Counted from the first letter of the stretch, positions 1 through 6,987 are shown. The stretch: 14,459 nt of DNA from Acidobacteriota bacterium (GCA_003222455.1 QHWF01000021.1:1-14459), one strand, 5' to 3'. The notes: generated by a model from the sequence alone, not told the origin. Numbers and translations: made by a program.

Positions 1-426
1 GTTCATGAACTCGCCGATGTCGCGAAAGTGACGATAGACGGACGCAAACCGCACGTAAGCGACTTTATCGAGCTTCTTCAGCTCCTGCATCACGAACGCC
101 CCGATGTCGGCCGTCGCGATCTCTTTTTCGGGCCGGTCCTGGAGCGTCGCCTCCACACGATCGGCGATCGCTTCGAGCGCCGACACGCCGACCGGCCGCT
201 TCTCGCACGCCTTCAGCAAGCCGGCGATGAGTTTCTGGCGCTCGAACCGCTCGCGCGTGCCATCCTTCTTCACCACCATGTAGGGGATTTCGTCGATCCG
301 CTCGTAGCTGGTGAATCGTTTTCCGCATTCGAGGCACTCGCGCCGGCGCCGGATGGCCTCGCCTTCCCTGCTCTCACGCGAGTCCACGACTTTGTCGCCC
401 AGGTGACCGCAGTAGGGACACTTCAT
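1..426 (-). CDS. nrdR: Transcriptional repressor NrdR (C-terminus cut by window edge)
   Basis: NrdR is a zinc-ribbon/ATP-cone repressor. It senses ATP/dATP and binds NrdR boxes ahead of ribonucleotide reductase genes. The 142 visible residues start at an ATG (424-426), MKCPYCGHLGDKVVDSRES. Two zinc-binding cysteine pairs are visible at residues 3/6 (CPYC) and 31/34 (CLEC), followed by the family sequence GKRFTSYERID. The ATP-cone region spans about residues 49-139 (VVKKDG...RERFERQKL, then VRFASVYRHFRDI). Family members are about 150 residues, so only about ten residues are missing at the left edge. The gene lies 18 bases downstream of the membrane-protein gene on the same strand, so the two may be co-transcribed. 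No clear Shine-Dalgarno sequence precedes the ATG. No ribonucleotide reductase gene is in the window. The identification is firm. Confidence 0.95.
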   Translation of the reverse strand, partial: MKCPYCGHLGDKVVDSRESREGEAIRRRRECLECGKRFTSYERIDEIPYMVVKKDGTRERFERQKLIAGLLKACEKRPVGVSALEAIADRVEATLQDRPEKEIATADIGAFVMQELKKLDKVAYVRFASVYRHFRDIGEFMN

Positions 427-444
427 CGTGTGATCTTTCGCGCT

Positions 445-1473
445 TTATACCGTATGACCCTGCTCCGCTTGATGCGACAGCCGTCGAATGCCGTTCAGGT
501 TCAGGCCGACCTGCGCGGCGAACACCAGGCCCAGAAACAGCGATGGTCCGATGGAGAAGAGATGGAGCACGATCGCGGCGCCAACGGCCGCGCTGTCGGG
601 GGCACCGAAAAAGACGGTGGCGCCGATGCGAAAGGCCTCGTGAAATCCGCCGACTGCACCGGGCGTCGGCACCGCGACGCCCAGCACCAGCAAGGCCAGC
701 AGCAGAAACGACCCGGTGAACGGGATCGCGAAGCGGAACGCGACGGCGACCGACCAGATGCCGAGACAAATCGACAACCACAACGGGAACGACCAGGCGA
801 GCGCCGACAGCAGCCGGACAGGCTGGCGGATGGCGACGAGGCCGCGTGCAAATTTCTCGGCGACCTTGGCGAGAAGGGCAGCCAGGGCCGACGGCACCAC
901 TTGCGCGAGCCGCTCGATTGTCCGCCCGAGGCGCGCTGGATCCTTGGCCAGCACGAACAGCACCACAAGGGCGGCGAGCGCGATGACGCCGGCGGACCCG
1001 CCGGCCCACTTGACCGCCTTGAAACCGGCAGGATTCGTGAACGCGACGTCCCGGCCGAACACGAAGACGTAGGAGGCGAGCAGGATGAGCACGGTGATGG
1101 TGTCGAGCAGCCGCTCGAGAATGATCGTGGCGAATGCGCCGGTCGCGCTCATCTGCTCGTGACGCGCCAGGAAGTATGGGCGAATGACCTCGCCGGCGCG
1201 CGCCGGCAGGAGACTTGTTGCCGCAAAGCCGACTGCCGTTGCACGAAACACGTTCGCAAACGTCGTCGTTCCGAGCGGCTCGAGCAGGTACTGCCACCGC
1301 AGTGCGCGAATCACGAGGTTGACGAACGCAGTCGCCAGCGACAACGCGAGCCATTCGGGCCGGGCGTGCAGAATGTCCATACACACACGAACCAGGTCGA
1401 CGTTCCGGAGGAACAGGGCGACGAGCCCGACGGCCAGCGCCAAGACGACGATCGTGCGAGCATGGGATCGCAT
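445..1473 (-). CDS. Lysylphosphatidylglycerol synthase TM region / UPF0104-type flippase-like membrane protein
   Basis: This is a 342-residue polytopic inner-membrane protein with about eight hydrophobic segments. The first covers residues 7-22. Later ones include about 41-56, 76-90, 124-140, 157-176, 222-248, 254-270 and 297-321. Family motifs seen are RALRW (56-60), LPARAGEVIRP (89-99), ERLLDT (120-125) and PTPGAVGGFHEAF (269-281). These match the LPG_synthase_TM (UPF0104/AglD) superfamily, whose members flip or transfer lipid-linked groups. The cytosolic aminoacyl-transferase domain of MprF is absent, so this is the membrane-only type and its substrate cannot be named. The ATG at 1471-1473 is the first in-frame start. 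The stop is 18 bases upstream of nrdR. Family assignment is good, but the precise role is unknown. Confidence 0.85.
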   Translation of the reverse strand: MRSHARTIVVLALAVGLVALFLRNVDLVRVCMDILHARPEWLALSLATAFVNLVIRALRWQYLLEPLGTTTFANVFRATAVGFAATSLLPARAGEVIRPYFLARHEQMSATGAFATIILERLLDTITVLILLASYVFVFGRDVAFTNPAGFKAVKWAGGSAGVIALAALVVLFVLAKDPARLGRTIERLAQVVPSALAALLAKVAEKFARGLVAIRQPVRLLSALAWSFPLWLSICLGIWSVAVAFRFAIPFTGSFLLLALLVLGVAVPTPGAVGGFHEAFRIGATVFFGAPDSAAVGAAIVLHLFSIGPSLFLGLVFAAQVGLNLNGIRRLSHQAEQGHTV

Positions 1474-1479
1474 CGCGGC

Positions 1480-1523
1480 TTGAGTGCCCCTTACTATACC
1501 GCCCTATATGTTGTTGTTGTCAG
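1480..1523. promoter_or_regulatory. Candidate overlapping divergent promoters between the flippase-like gene and purC
   Basis: The only space available for promoters of these two divergent genes is 1474-1570. It is AT-richer than its surroundings. On the plus strand, TTGAGT (1480-1485) is 17 bases from CCTATA (1503-1508), which could serve purC. On the minus strand, CTGACA (1523-1518) is 19 bases from TATAGT (1498-1493), a poor spacing, and could serve the membrane-protein gene. The two candidates overlap, so they might compete. Both are weak matches read by eye. Confidence 0.35.
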
Positions 1524-1570
1524 GTCCATGCGCGGCCCTGTAAGATCCGAGCCTTCCACCTGAGGATCGC

Positions 1571-2488
1571 GTGCCGCTCGCCTCGCCCGTCCTCCACACC
1601 GTGCTGCTCGACCGACAGCCGGATCGACAGGGCAAGGTCCGCGATATCTACGAATTCGGCGACTGCCTGCTCATCGTGGCCAGCGATCGCATTTCGGCGT
1701 TCGACTACGTGCTCGGCAGCGGCATACCCGATAAGGGAAAAGTCCTGAGCCAGATCTCGGAATTCTGGTTCGATCGTACGCGCGCGATCGTCGACAACCA
1801 TCTGCGCTCCACGGATCCATCCACGTATCCGGCGCCGGCGCGGTCGGCGGCGGATTTGCTCCAGGGCCGATCGATGCTGGTCACGCGCACGGAGCCTCTG
1901 CCGATTGAATGCGTGGCACGCGGGTATCTGTCCGGCTCCGGATGGAAGGACTATGTCGCCAGCGGCGAGGTCGGCGGCGTGCGCCTGCCGCCGGGGCTTC
2001 GGGAATCCGAACGTCTTCCACAGCCGATCTTCACGCCGGCCACGAAAGCTCGAAGCGGCCACGACATCAATATCACCGCGCGCGACGCCGCTCAACTGAT
2101 TGGCGACGCGCTGCTCGACCGCGTGCGCGATTTGACGCTGCGGCTGTACGCCGAGGGCGCCGCGCACGCAGAGTCCCGCGGGATTGTGGTCGCGGATACG
2201 AAATTCGAGTTCGGCCTCCGGCCGGACGACGGCCGGCCGGCAGCCGACCGCGTGATGCTGATCGATGAAGTGCTGACACCGGATTCGTCGCGGTTCTGGC
2301 CGCGGGATAGCTATCGTCCGGGCGGGCCGCAACCAAGCTTCGACAAGCAGTTCGTTCGCGACTATCTCGAAGCCATCCGCTGGAACAAGCAGCCGCCGGT
2401 GCCATCGTTGCCCGACGATGTCGTGGCGAACACGCGGGAGAAGTACGTCGAGGCATTTCGCCGGCTGACGGGACGGGAGCTCCGGTGA
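1571..2488 (+). CDS. purC: Phosphoribosylaminoimidazole-succinocarboxamide synthase (SAICAR synthetase)
   Basis: PurC joins CAIR and aspartate using ATP to give SAICAR, a cytosolic step of de novo purine synthesis. The 305-residue product shows the family signatures in order: GKVRDIYE (21-28), the nucleotide-binding stretch IVASDRISAFDYVL (35-48), IPDKGKVLSQIS (52-63), PIECVARGYLSGSGWKDY (111-128), then VADTKFEFGL and LIDEVLTPDSSRFW in the C-terminal half. The last conserved block is SFDKQFVRDYLE. The length fits the yeast-like, roughly 300-residue class rather than the roughly 240-residue E. coli class. The start is a GTG at 1571 with GAGGA at 1562-1566 as ribosome binding site. No other pur genes are nearby. 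A small Fis-type gene follows on the same strand after 90 bases. Confidence 0.96.
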   Translation: MPLASPVLHTVLLDRQPDRQGKVRDIYEFGDCLLIVASDRISAFDYVLGSGIPDKGKVLSQISEFWFDRTRAIVDNHLRSTDPSTYPAPARSAADLLQGRSMLVTRTEPLPIECVARGYLSGSGWKDYVASGEVGGVRLPPGLRESERLPQPIFTPATKARSGHDINITARDAAQLIGDALLDRVRDLTLRLYAEGAAHAESRGIVVADTKFEFGLRPDDGRPAADRVMLIDEVLTPDSSRFWPRDSYRPGGPQPSFDKQFVRDYLEAIRWNKQPPVPSLPDDVVANTREKYVEAFRRLTGRELR

Positions 2489-2578
2489 TCGGAAAGCGTC
2501 GCTGCGCGATTCGACGGGCGCAGTCGCGCCGCGCCCCCGCGCGCCTGTATCGAGCGGAGGCGAGAGGACCGGCGATCC

Positions 2579-2791
2579 GTGATTAGTGACAGGCTCGAAA
2601 AACTTGTCGAAGAGATGGTCGACAAAGGCGTCCATTTCGACGATGCCGTTCGCGAGTTCGAGAAGCGATTCATCGCTTGCGTACTCGGCAGCAATTCCGG
2701 CAGCCTGACGAAGACCGCCGAGACACTGGGCATCCATCGCAACACCCTCACGCGGAAGATGGAGGAATACAAGATTAAGAAGCGGGCGTAA
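2579..2791 (+). CDS. Small Fis-type helix-turn-helix DNA-binding protein
   Basis: This is a 70-residue protein. Its second half, from FDDAVREFEKRFI to LTKTAETLGIHRNTLTRKMEEYKI, is a Fis-family (HTH_8) domain: a dimerising helix followed by a helix-turn-helix. The same fold ends NtrC-type activators. It lacks any receiver or AAA+ domain and is shorter than E. coli Fis (98 residues), so it is a free-standing DNA-binding module. The start is a GTG (2579-2581) with AGAGGA about ten bases upstream. It lies 90 bases after purC and before the groESL promoter. It could bend DNA or regulate transcription; the target is unknown. The domain call is good, but calling it true Fis is not justified. Confidence 0.8.
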   Translation: MISDRLEKLVEEMVDKGVHFDDAVREFEKRFIACVLGSNSGSLTKTAETLGIHRNTLTRKMEEYKIKKRA

Positions 2792-2792
2792 C

Positions 2793-2897
2793 AACTCTCA
2801 AGGCTCAACTCTCAAGGCTCAACTCTCAAGACTCAACGCCTGAGCTTGATCGTACGGTTTGCGCCCTGAAACTTGCGCCTTGAGACTTGAGACTTGA
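2793..2897. repeat. CTCAAG-type tandem and inverted repeat block
   Basis: Three tandem 14-base units (AACTCTCAAGGCTC at 2793, 2807 and 2821, the last with one change) follow the Fis-type stop codon directly. A second arm at about 2871-2897 carries the complementary motif (CTTGAGACTTGAGACTTGA), so the block can fold into an imperfect hairpin. It is one of four such mosaic elements in the window. It may end the purC transcript, but there is no U-tract. Confidence 0.7.
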
Positions 2898-2899
2898 TG

Positions 2900-2926
2900 T
2901 TGGCAGTCCCCGCTTGACAGTGCCAA
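2900..2926 (+). promoter_or_regulatory. Upstream CIRCE-like operator (HrcA site)
   Basis: TTGGCAGTC, nine bases, then CAGTGCCAA. The consensus CIRCE element is TTAGCACTC-N9-GAGTGCTAA; this copy matches 14 of 18 arm positions with the exact 9-base spacer. It overlaps the -35 box of the groESL promoter. Its start is 41 bases, close to four helical turns, from the start of the second copy. Confidence 0.65.
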
Positions 2927-2941
2927 CCGCTCAAATATAAT
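2914..2941 (+). promoter_or_regulatory. Consensus sigma70-type promoter of groESL
   Basis: TTGACA (2914-2919) and TATAAT (2936-2941) are both perfect consensus hexamers, separated by 16 bases. Transcription should start near 2948, giving a leader of about 90 bases before groES. The boxes overlap the two CIRCE-like operators, which fits repression by HrcA and release on heat shock. Confidence 0.85.
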
Positions 2942-2967
2942 TGGCAGTCGCGCTCGGCGAGTGCTAA
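2941..2967 (+). promoter_or_regulatory. Downstream CIRCE operator (HrcA site)
   Basis: TTGGCAGTC (2941-2949), nine bases, then GAGTGCTAA (2959-2967). The right arm is a perfect consensus match and the left arm matches at 7 of 9 positions (16 of 18 overall). It starts on the last base of the -10 box and covers the expected transcription start, the usual CIRCE position before groES. hrcA itself is not in the window. Confidence 0.88.
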
Positions 2968-3037
2968 CACGCCTAGCGAGACGCTTCAGGTTACTCGAAG
3001 GGAAACCTCCACTTTTACGCCAGACGGAGTACAGAGC

Positions 3038-3352
3038 ATGAACGTCAGACCGCTGCACGACCGCATCATTGTCCAGCGCCTCGAGGAAGGCGAACAGAAA
3101 GTCGGCGGGATCATCATCCCCGACACCGCCAAGGAAAAACCGCAGCAGGGCAAAGTCATCGCCGCCGGCAACGGCAAAGCGAAGGACGACGGCAAGCGGA
3201 TCCCGCTCGACGTGAAGTCGGGCGACACGATCCTGTTCGGCAAATATTCCGGCCAGGAAATCAAACTCGACGGCGAGGAATATCTGATCATGCGCGAAGA
3301 CGAAGTCCTCGCGGTCGTCGAGAACGGAGCAAGCGGCAAGGCCAAGAAGTAG
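3038..3352 (+). CDS. groES: Co-chaperonin GroES
   Basis: GroES is the heptameric lid of the GroEL cage. The 104-residue product opens MNVRPLHDRIIVQRLEE, has the mobile-loop region KVGGIIIPDTAKEKPQQGKVIA (EQ before it) and ends near YLIMREDEVLAVVENG. These are hallmarks of the family, whose usual length is 95-105. The ATG at 3038 has GGAG at 3026-3029. It is the first gene of the CIRCE-controlled operon and lies 107 bases before groEL. Confidence 0.98.
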   Translation: MNVRPLHDRIIVQRLEEGEQKVGGIIIPDTAKEKPQQGKVIAAGNGKAKDDGKRIPLDVKSGDTILFGKYSGQEIKLDGEEYLIMREDEVLAVVENGASGKAKK

Positions 3353-3459
3353 GTACCAACACGAGCTGTCGGCGCTCGGCGGTCCAGTTCCCGGCACGAT
3401 CGTGCGCCGCCGCTGGAGCCGGAGGGCTGAAGCTGTCATCAGGGACAGGAGACACAGAG

Positions 3460-5082
3460 ATGGCAAAGCAGATTGTGTACGGCGAGCAGTCGCGCCAGGC
3501 CGTGCTGCGCGGTGTCAACCAGCTGGCCGACGCGGTGAAGGTCACCCTCGGTCCGAAAGGCCGCAACGTCGTCCTCGACAAGAAATTCGGATCGCCGACC
3601 ATCACCAAGGACGGCGTGACCGTGGCGAAGGAAATCGACCTCAAGGACCCGCTCGAGAACATGGGCGCCCAGATGGTCCGCGAAGTTGCCAGCAAGACGT
3701 CGGATATCGCCGGTGACGGCACCACCACCGCCACGGTGCTGGCGCAGGCGATCTATCGCGAAGGCGCCAAGAACGTGGTCGCCGGCGCCAACCCGATGGA
3801 CATCAAGCGCGGGATCGAAAAGGCCGTCGAGGCGATTACCGCCGATCTCAAGAAGATGTCCAAGCCGGTCAGCGGCAACATGGTGGCGCAGGTCGGCACG
3901 ATCTCGGCGAACAACGACGAGACGATTGGCAAGATCATCGCGGAGGCGATGGACAAGGTCGGCAAGGACGGCGTGATCACCGTCGAAGAGGCCAAGAGCA
4001 TGGAAACGTCGCTCGAGGTCGTCGAGGGCATGCAGTTCGACCGCGGTTATCTGTCGCCCTACTTCGTGACCGATCCGGAACGCATGGAGGTCGTGCTCGA
4101 GAACCCGGTCATCCTGATCCACGAAAAGAAAATCAGCTCGATGAAAGACCTGCTGCCGGTCCTCGAGCAGGTCGCCCGCCTCGGGCGCCCGCTGCTGATC
4201 ATCGCCGAGGACATCGAGGGGGAGGCGCTGGCGACGCTCGTCGTCAACAAGCTGCGTGGCACGTTGCAGGCCGCTGCCGTGAAGGCGCCAGGATTCGGCG
4301 ACCGGCGCAAGGCCATGCTCGAAGACATCGCCATCCTCACCAACGGCCGCGCGATCACCGAGGATCTCGGGATCAAGCTCGAGTCGATCAAGCTGGAAGA
4401 TCTCGGCAAGGCCAAGAAGGTCACGATCGACAAGGACAACACGACCATCGTGGAAGGCGGCGGCAGCTCCAATGCCATCGAAGGCCGCGTGAAACAGATC
4501 CGCACCCAGGTCGAGGATACGACGTCCGACTACGACAGGGAGAAGCTGCAGGAGCGGTTGGCGAAGCTGGTCGGCGGCGTCGCCGTCATCAAGGTCGGTG
4601 CGGCCACCGAAACCGAGATGAAGGAAAAGAAGGCGCGGGTCGAAGACGCGATGCACGCGACGAAGGCGGCCGTCGAAGAAGGGATCGTCCCCGGCGGCGG
4701 CGTCGCCCTCATCCGCGCCGCACGTTCGCTGGCCAACCTGAAGCTCGAAGGCGATCAGCGCATCGGCGTCAACATCGTGGCCCGGGCCATCGAGGAGCCC
4801 CTGCGCTGGATCGCGACGAACGCCGGCCACGAAGGCTCGATCGTCGTGCAGAAGGTGCGCGAGATGAAGGAGGAAGAGGGGTTCAACGCCCTCACCGAGA
4901 AGTACGAGAACCTGGTGTCGGCCGGTGTCATCGACCCGGCGAAGGTCGTGCGCTCGGCACTCCAGAACTCGTCGTCCATTGCGGCGCTGCTGCTCACTAC
5001 CGAGGCGCTGGTCTCGGAGATCCCCGAGGAGAAGAAGGAAGCTCCGGCCCCGGGTGCGGGCGGCATGGGCGGGATGTACTAA
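3460..5082 (+). CDS. groEL: Chaperonin GroEL (Hsp60)
   Basis: GroEL forms the 14-subunit ATP-driven folding chamber of the cytosol. The 540-residue product is full length. It shows the equatorial ATP-binding block LGPKGRNVVLDKKFGSPTIT near the N-terminus and the phosphate-binding stretch AGDGTTTATVLAQAI (near residues 85-100). The apical block FDRGYLSPYFVTDPE follows near the middle. The later ATP site EEGIVPGGGVALIRA and the flexible glycine/methionine tail GAGGMGGMY are also present. The catalytic aspartates (in AGDGTTT and VEDAMHATK) are retained. The ATG at 3460 has AGGAG at 3447-3451. groES lies directly upstream and the perfect promoter/CIRCE pair drives both. A 12-base palindrome GCACGATCGTGC (3394-3405) sits in the groES-groEL gap. 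Nothing unusual is seen in the protein. Confidence 0.99.
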   Translation: MAKQIVYGEQSRQAVLRGVNQLADAVKVTLGPKGRNVVLDKKFGSPTITKDGVTVAKEIDLKDPLENMGAQMVREVASKTSDIAGDGTTTATVLAQAIYREGAKNVVAGANPMDIKRGIEKAVEAITADLKKMSKPVSGNMVAQVGTISANNDETIGKIIAEAMDKVGKDGVITVEEAKSMETSLEVVEGMQFDRGYLSPYFVTDPERMEVVLENPVILIHEKKISSMKDLLPVLEQVARLGRPLLIIAEDIEGEALATLVVNKLRGTLQAAAVKAPGFGDRRKAMLEDIAILTNGRAITEDLGIKLESIKLEDLGKAKKVTIDKDNTTIVEGGGSSNAIEGRVKQIRTQVEDTTSDYDREKLQERLAKLVGGVAVIKVGAATETEMKEKKARVEDAMHATKAAVEEGIVPGGGVALIRAARSLANLKLEGDQRIGVNIVARAIEEPLRWIATNAGHEGSIVVQKVREMKEEEGFNALTEKYENLVSAGVIDPAKVVRSALQNSSSIAALLLTTEALVSEIPEEKKEAPAPGAGGMGGMY

Positions 5083-5089
5083 ATCTGAA

Positions 5090-5117
5090 ATCGGAATTCC
5101 AGGTTTGGAATTCCGAT
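5090..5117 (+). terminator. Perfect hairpin downstream of groEL, possible terminator
   Basis: ATCGGAATTCCA (5090-5101) and TGGAATTCCGAT (5106-5117) form a perfect 12-base-pair stem with a 4-base loop, eight bases after the groEL stop. There is no following T-run, so it is not a classic intrinsic terminator. It could act as a 3' stabiliser or with Rho. A weaker GAGCCC/GGGCTC pairing follows at 5130-5158. Confidence 0.5.
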
Positions 5118-5193
5118 CGATCGATTCGGGAGCCCCGTAGCCAAAAACTGCCGGGCTCTGCCTTGGAGCCGGCCCGAGTGGAACATCACGATT

Positions 5194-5263
5194 GAACGCA
5201 GAGGCCGCAAAGGACGCAAAGAAAGGACAGCATTCCTTAGCGGCCTTCGCGGCCTTTGCGTTC
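5194..5263. repeat. CGCAAAGG-type mosaic inverted repeat
   Basis: The left arm (5194-5227) begins GAACGCAGAGGCCGCAAAGG. The right arm (5234-5263) is TCCTTAGCGGCCTTCGCGGC followed by CTTTGCGTTC, close to its reverse complement. The arms contain short repeats of the CGCAAAGG/CGCGAAGG kind and are joined by a 6-base loop. The element lies between the convergent ends of groEL and the TonB-like gene, so it could work as a bidirectional transcription barrier. Confidence 0.75.
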
Positions 5264-5292
5264 CAGGGCTGTCTCAGTTAGTCGGACAAACT

Positions 5293-6246
5293 CTACCGCA
5301 GCGTAAACGTCAGCTCAATCGTCACGAGCACAGGAACCGGCTGACCGAGCCGGGTGCCCGGCTTGAATTTCCACTCACGCGCCGCCTTGATCGCCTCCTC
5401 GTCGAGGCCGAAGGTCGGATCGAGCGAGCGGACCACGTGAATATCGCCGACAGCGCCGTCCGGGTTCACGACGCATTCGAGCAGCACGGTACCCTGGACT
5501 TTGGCACGCATCGCGTCCGACGTGTAATTCGGTCGCTTTTCTTTGACAACGCTCGGCGTCGTCACGCCATTACCCGGACGGAACGCGCCGCCACCGGTGC
5601 CGCCGCCGTATCCCTCGCCCAGCCCGGATCCCCGACCCGGCCCGACTCCCGTGCCCATACCGGTGCCCGCGCCGCCGCCGACCCCCGATCCCTGCGACAC
5701 CGTGGGCGGTCCCGGAGGCGCGTCGATCGCGCCCGGCAGTGAGTCGAGGGCCGCCGCCGACGTTTTTGCCGGAATATTGAGTTGCTCGATCGGATTCGGC
5801 TCGTTTTTGACCTGCTGTTGAACTTCGAGCTTCGGCGGCTTCGTGACAGGGACCGTAATTTTGTCCTTGCCCGGCAGTTCGGCCGCGCGCGGCGGTTCTT
5901 TCATCCGGTTCCCGCCGCCACCGCCACCGCCGCCCGGACCGGGCTCGGTCAACCACACGATGTGCGAGTTCGGTTGCTCGCGGAGGACCGCCGCAGAGGT
6001 CGTGGGAGTGGGCGCGTACCTGATGAGGAGGATCATCACCACCGTCATCACGACGTGCGTGCCCAGCGACGCAACGGCAGCAGGCGCGAAGCGTTTCTCC
6101 TGTTGTTCGAAGAGAAACGGAGTCTCCGCGGGATGATCGCCTTCGATATGGACAGAGAGGTGCCCAACGGAAGTGTTCGTGACCCCCACTGCTGGGGCGG
6201 TATCAGCCATTTGGAACGGGATGCCGGTCGAAATATTCTCGCTCAC
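5293..6246 (-). CDS. TonB C-terminal-domain (energy transducer TonB family) protein
   Basis: This is a 317-residue envelope protein. A cytosolic N-terminus of about 55 residues leads to one membrane span (about 56-76, VASLGTHVVMTVVMILLI). A periplasmic linker follows, with eight consecutive glycines (105-112), a KPPK-containing stretch and a second glycine-rich tract (186-227). The TonB_C domain occupies about 237-317: KRPNYTSDAMRAKVQGTVLL, VVNPDGAVGDIHVVRS, AIKAAREWKFKPG, and the final strand VTIELTFTLR. Family members pass proton-motive energy from ExbBD to outer-membrane transporters, but isolated TonB_C proteins can do other jobs. No exbB, exbD or receptor gene is nearby. The start is uncertain: a GTG at 6246 gives the length above, and an ATG at 6210 gives 305 residues. 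Neither has a Shine-Dalgarno sequence. A weak TTGCAC/GAGAAT promoter-like pair upstream of the ATG would favour the shorter form. Confidence 0.85.
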   Translation of the reverse strand: MSENISTGIPFQMADTAPAVGVTNTSVGHLSVHIEGDHPAETPFLFEQQEKRFAPAAVASLGTHVVMTVVMILLIRYAPTPTTSAAVLREQPNSHIVWLTEPGPGGGGGGGGNRMKEPPRAAELPGKDKITVPVTKPPKLEVQQQVKNEPNPIEQLNIPAKTSAAALDSLPGAIDAPPGPPTVSQGSGVGGGAGTGMGTGVGPGRGSGLGEGYGGGTGGGAFRPGNGVTTPSVVKEKRPNYTSDAMRAKVQGTVLLECVVNPDGAVGDIHVVRSLDPTFGLDEEAIKAAREWKFKPGTRLGQPVPVLVTIELTFTLR

Positions 6247-6336
6247 GTATTTCAGGAGTGCAACTGCAAAAGGAATGCCTCGGCACGCTGGTGTATTTCG
6301 TTGGGCGCCGCGACGTTCCCTTCGGCCGGGGTGTCC

Positions 6337-6804
6337 TCAAAGCCTGCCGGTCCAAGCGCCGATGGCGGCGTTGCCGCCACCGTACGAGTGCAGTACGGCG
6401 AGTGCGTCGGCGGCTCGCGGATCGCTGTGGATGGCCACCAGGACGCCACCCCGGCCGGTGAGCGTCTCGAAAATGCGGCCGTCATGCGACTGAAAACCAA
6501 CACTTTTCATCGTCGCCGCCATTCCCTGCTTCGTCAGGCCGCGCTCGGTGCCTTGAAGCGCCGCGACGAGCGCGCCGCGTGCGATGACCATGCCAATGCC
6601 AGGAACTTCGATTCGATCCCCGGCGCCACCCAGCATCCTTTCGATCAGCGCCGCCGCCTCCGGCCCGTCCTTCGCGAGCACGGTGAGCGACTCGGGAGGA
6701 AAGCCCGCCTGCTTCAGCGCGTCCAGGCCTTTGGCCGCCCAGGCCGCATCCTGAAACACGCCGACCGTGAAGAGTTTCGCGCCAGCCTCAATCATGTTGT
6801 TCAT
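6337..6804 (-). CDS. Small protein resembling general stress protein 17M (YflT) domain
   Basis: The ATG-initiated product has 155 residues and begins MNNMIEAGAKLFTVGVFQDA. The pattern 'VGVF...A...L...GF....L.VLAKD' near the N-terminus resembles the general-stress 17M/YflT-like domain, a ferredoxin-like fold found in stress-induced proteins of unknown activity. Then comes a glycine-rich stretch (VPGIGMVIARGALVAALQG), as in proteins of this group with a central helical hairpin. The C-terminal part is GRGGVLVAIHSDPRAADALA, apparently a repeat of the same fold. There is no signal peptide. The open frame extends upstream to a GTG at 6855 (172 residues), and an ATG at 6795 is also possible with GGAG at a better distance. 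The function is unknown, and the family match is by eye. Confidence 0.65.
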   Translation of the reverse strand: MNNMIEAGAKLFTVGVFQDAAWAAKGLDALKQAGFPPESLTVLAKDGPEAAALIERMLGGAGDRIEVPGIGMVIARGALVAALQGTERGLTKQGMAATMKSVGFQSHDGRIFETLTGRGGVLVAIHSDPRAADALAVLHSYGGGNAAIGAWTGRL

Positions 6805-6939
6805 CGCTCCAGCCACGGCGATCAACGCAGAACGCGCGGAACCCGGAGAGAACACGTGTGTTGTTCCGCCAGTTCTGCCGTTTCTGCATTGAATGTCGTG
6901 GCGTGTGGCGGCATCAGTGACTCGGACACGCTCCTGGCC

Positions 6940-6987
6940 GGTCGCTGAAAAAGGCGCCGACCTCAGGCTGCGTTTTTCAGCAGCCTG
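6940..6987. repeat. Overlapping inverted repeats with mutually exclusive hairpins
   Basis: GCTGAAAAA (6944-6952) pairs with TTTTTCAGC (6973-6981). CAGGCTG (6964-6970) pairs instead with CAGCCTG (6981-6987), and GGTCG (6940-6944) can pair with CGACC (6958-6962). The block sits in the 203-254 base gap between divergent genes, where a terminator would not be expected. It may be a mobile-repeat remnant or a regulatory fold. The rest of the gap (6856-6939, 6988-7058) shows nothing I can name. Confidence 0.5.

Noticed and set aside
28..1563. Long plus-strand open frame opposite the flippase-like gene and nrdR
   Set aside because: It is antisense to two recognisable genes. The translation is Arg/Gly/Asp/His-rich without any family motif, as expected for shadow frames in GC-rich DNA.
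1520..2794. 424-residue minus-strand frame opposite purC and the Fis-type gene
   Set aside because: It is antisense to two supported genes and has no recognisable domain.
3439..4830. 463-residue minus-strand open frame opposite groEL
   Set aside because: groEL is certain on the other strand. The His/Asp/Leu-rich translation is a codon-bias artefact.
5115..5126. GATCGATCGATT run after the groEL hairpin as a protein-binding site
   Set aside because: It is a short low-complexity palindrome common in GC-rich genomes. Nothing else supports a function.
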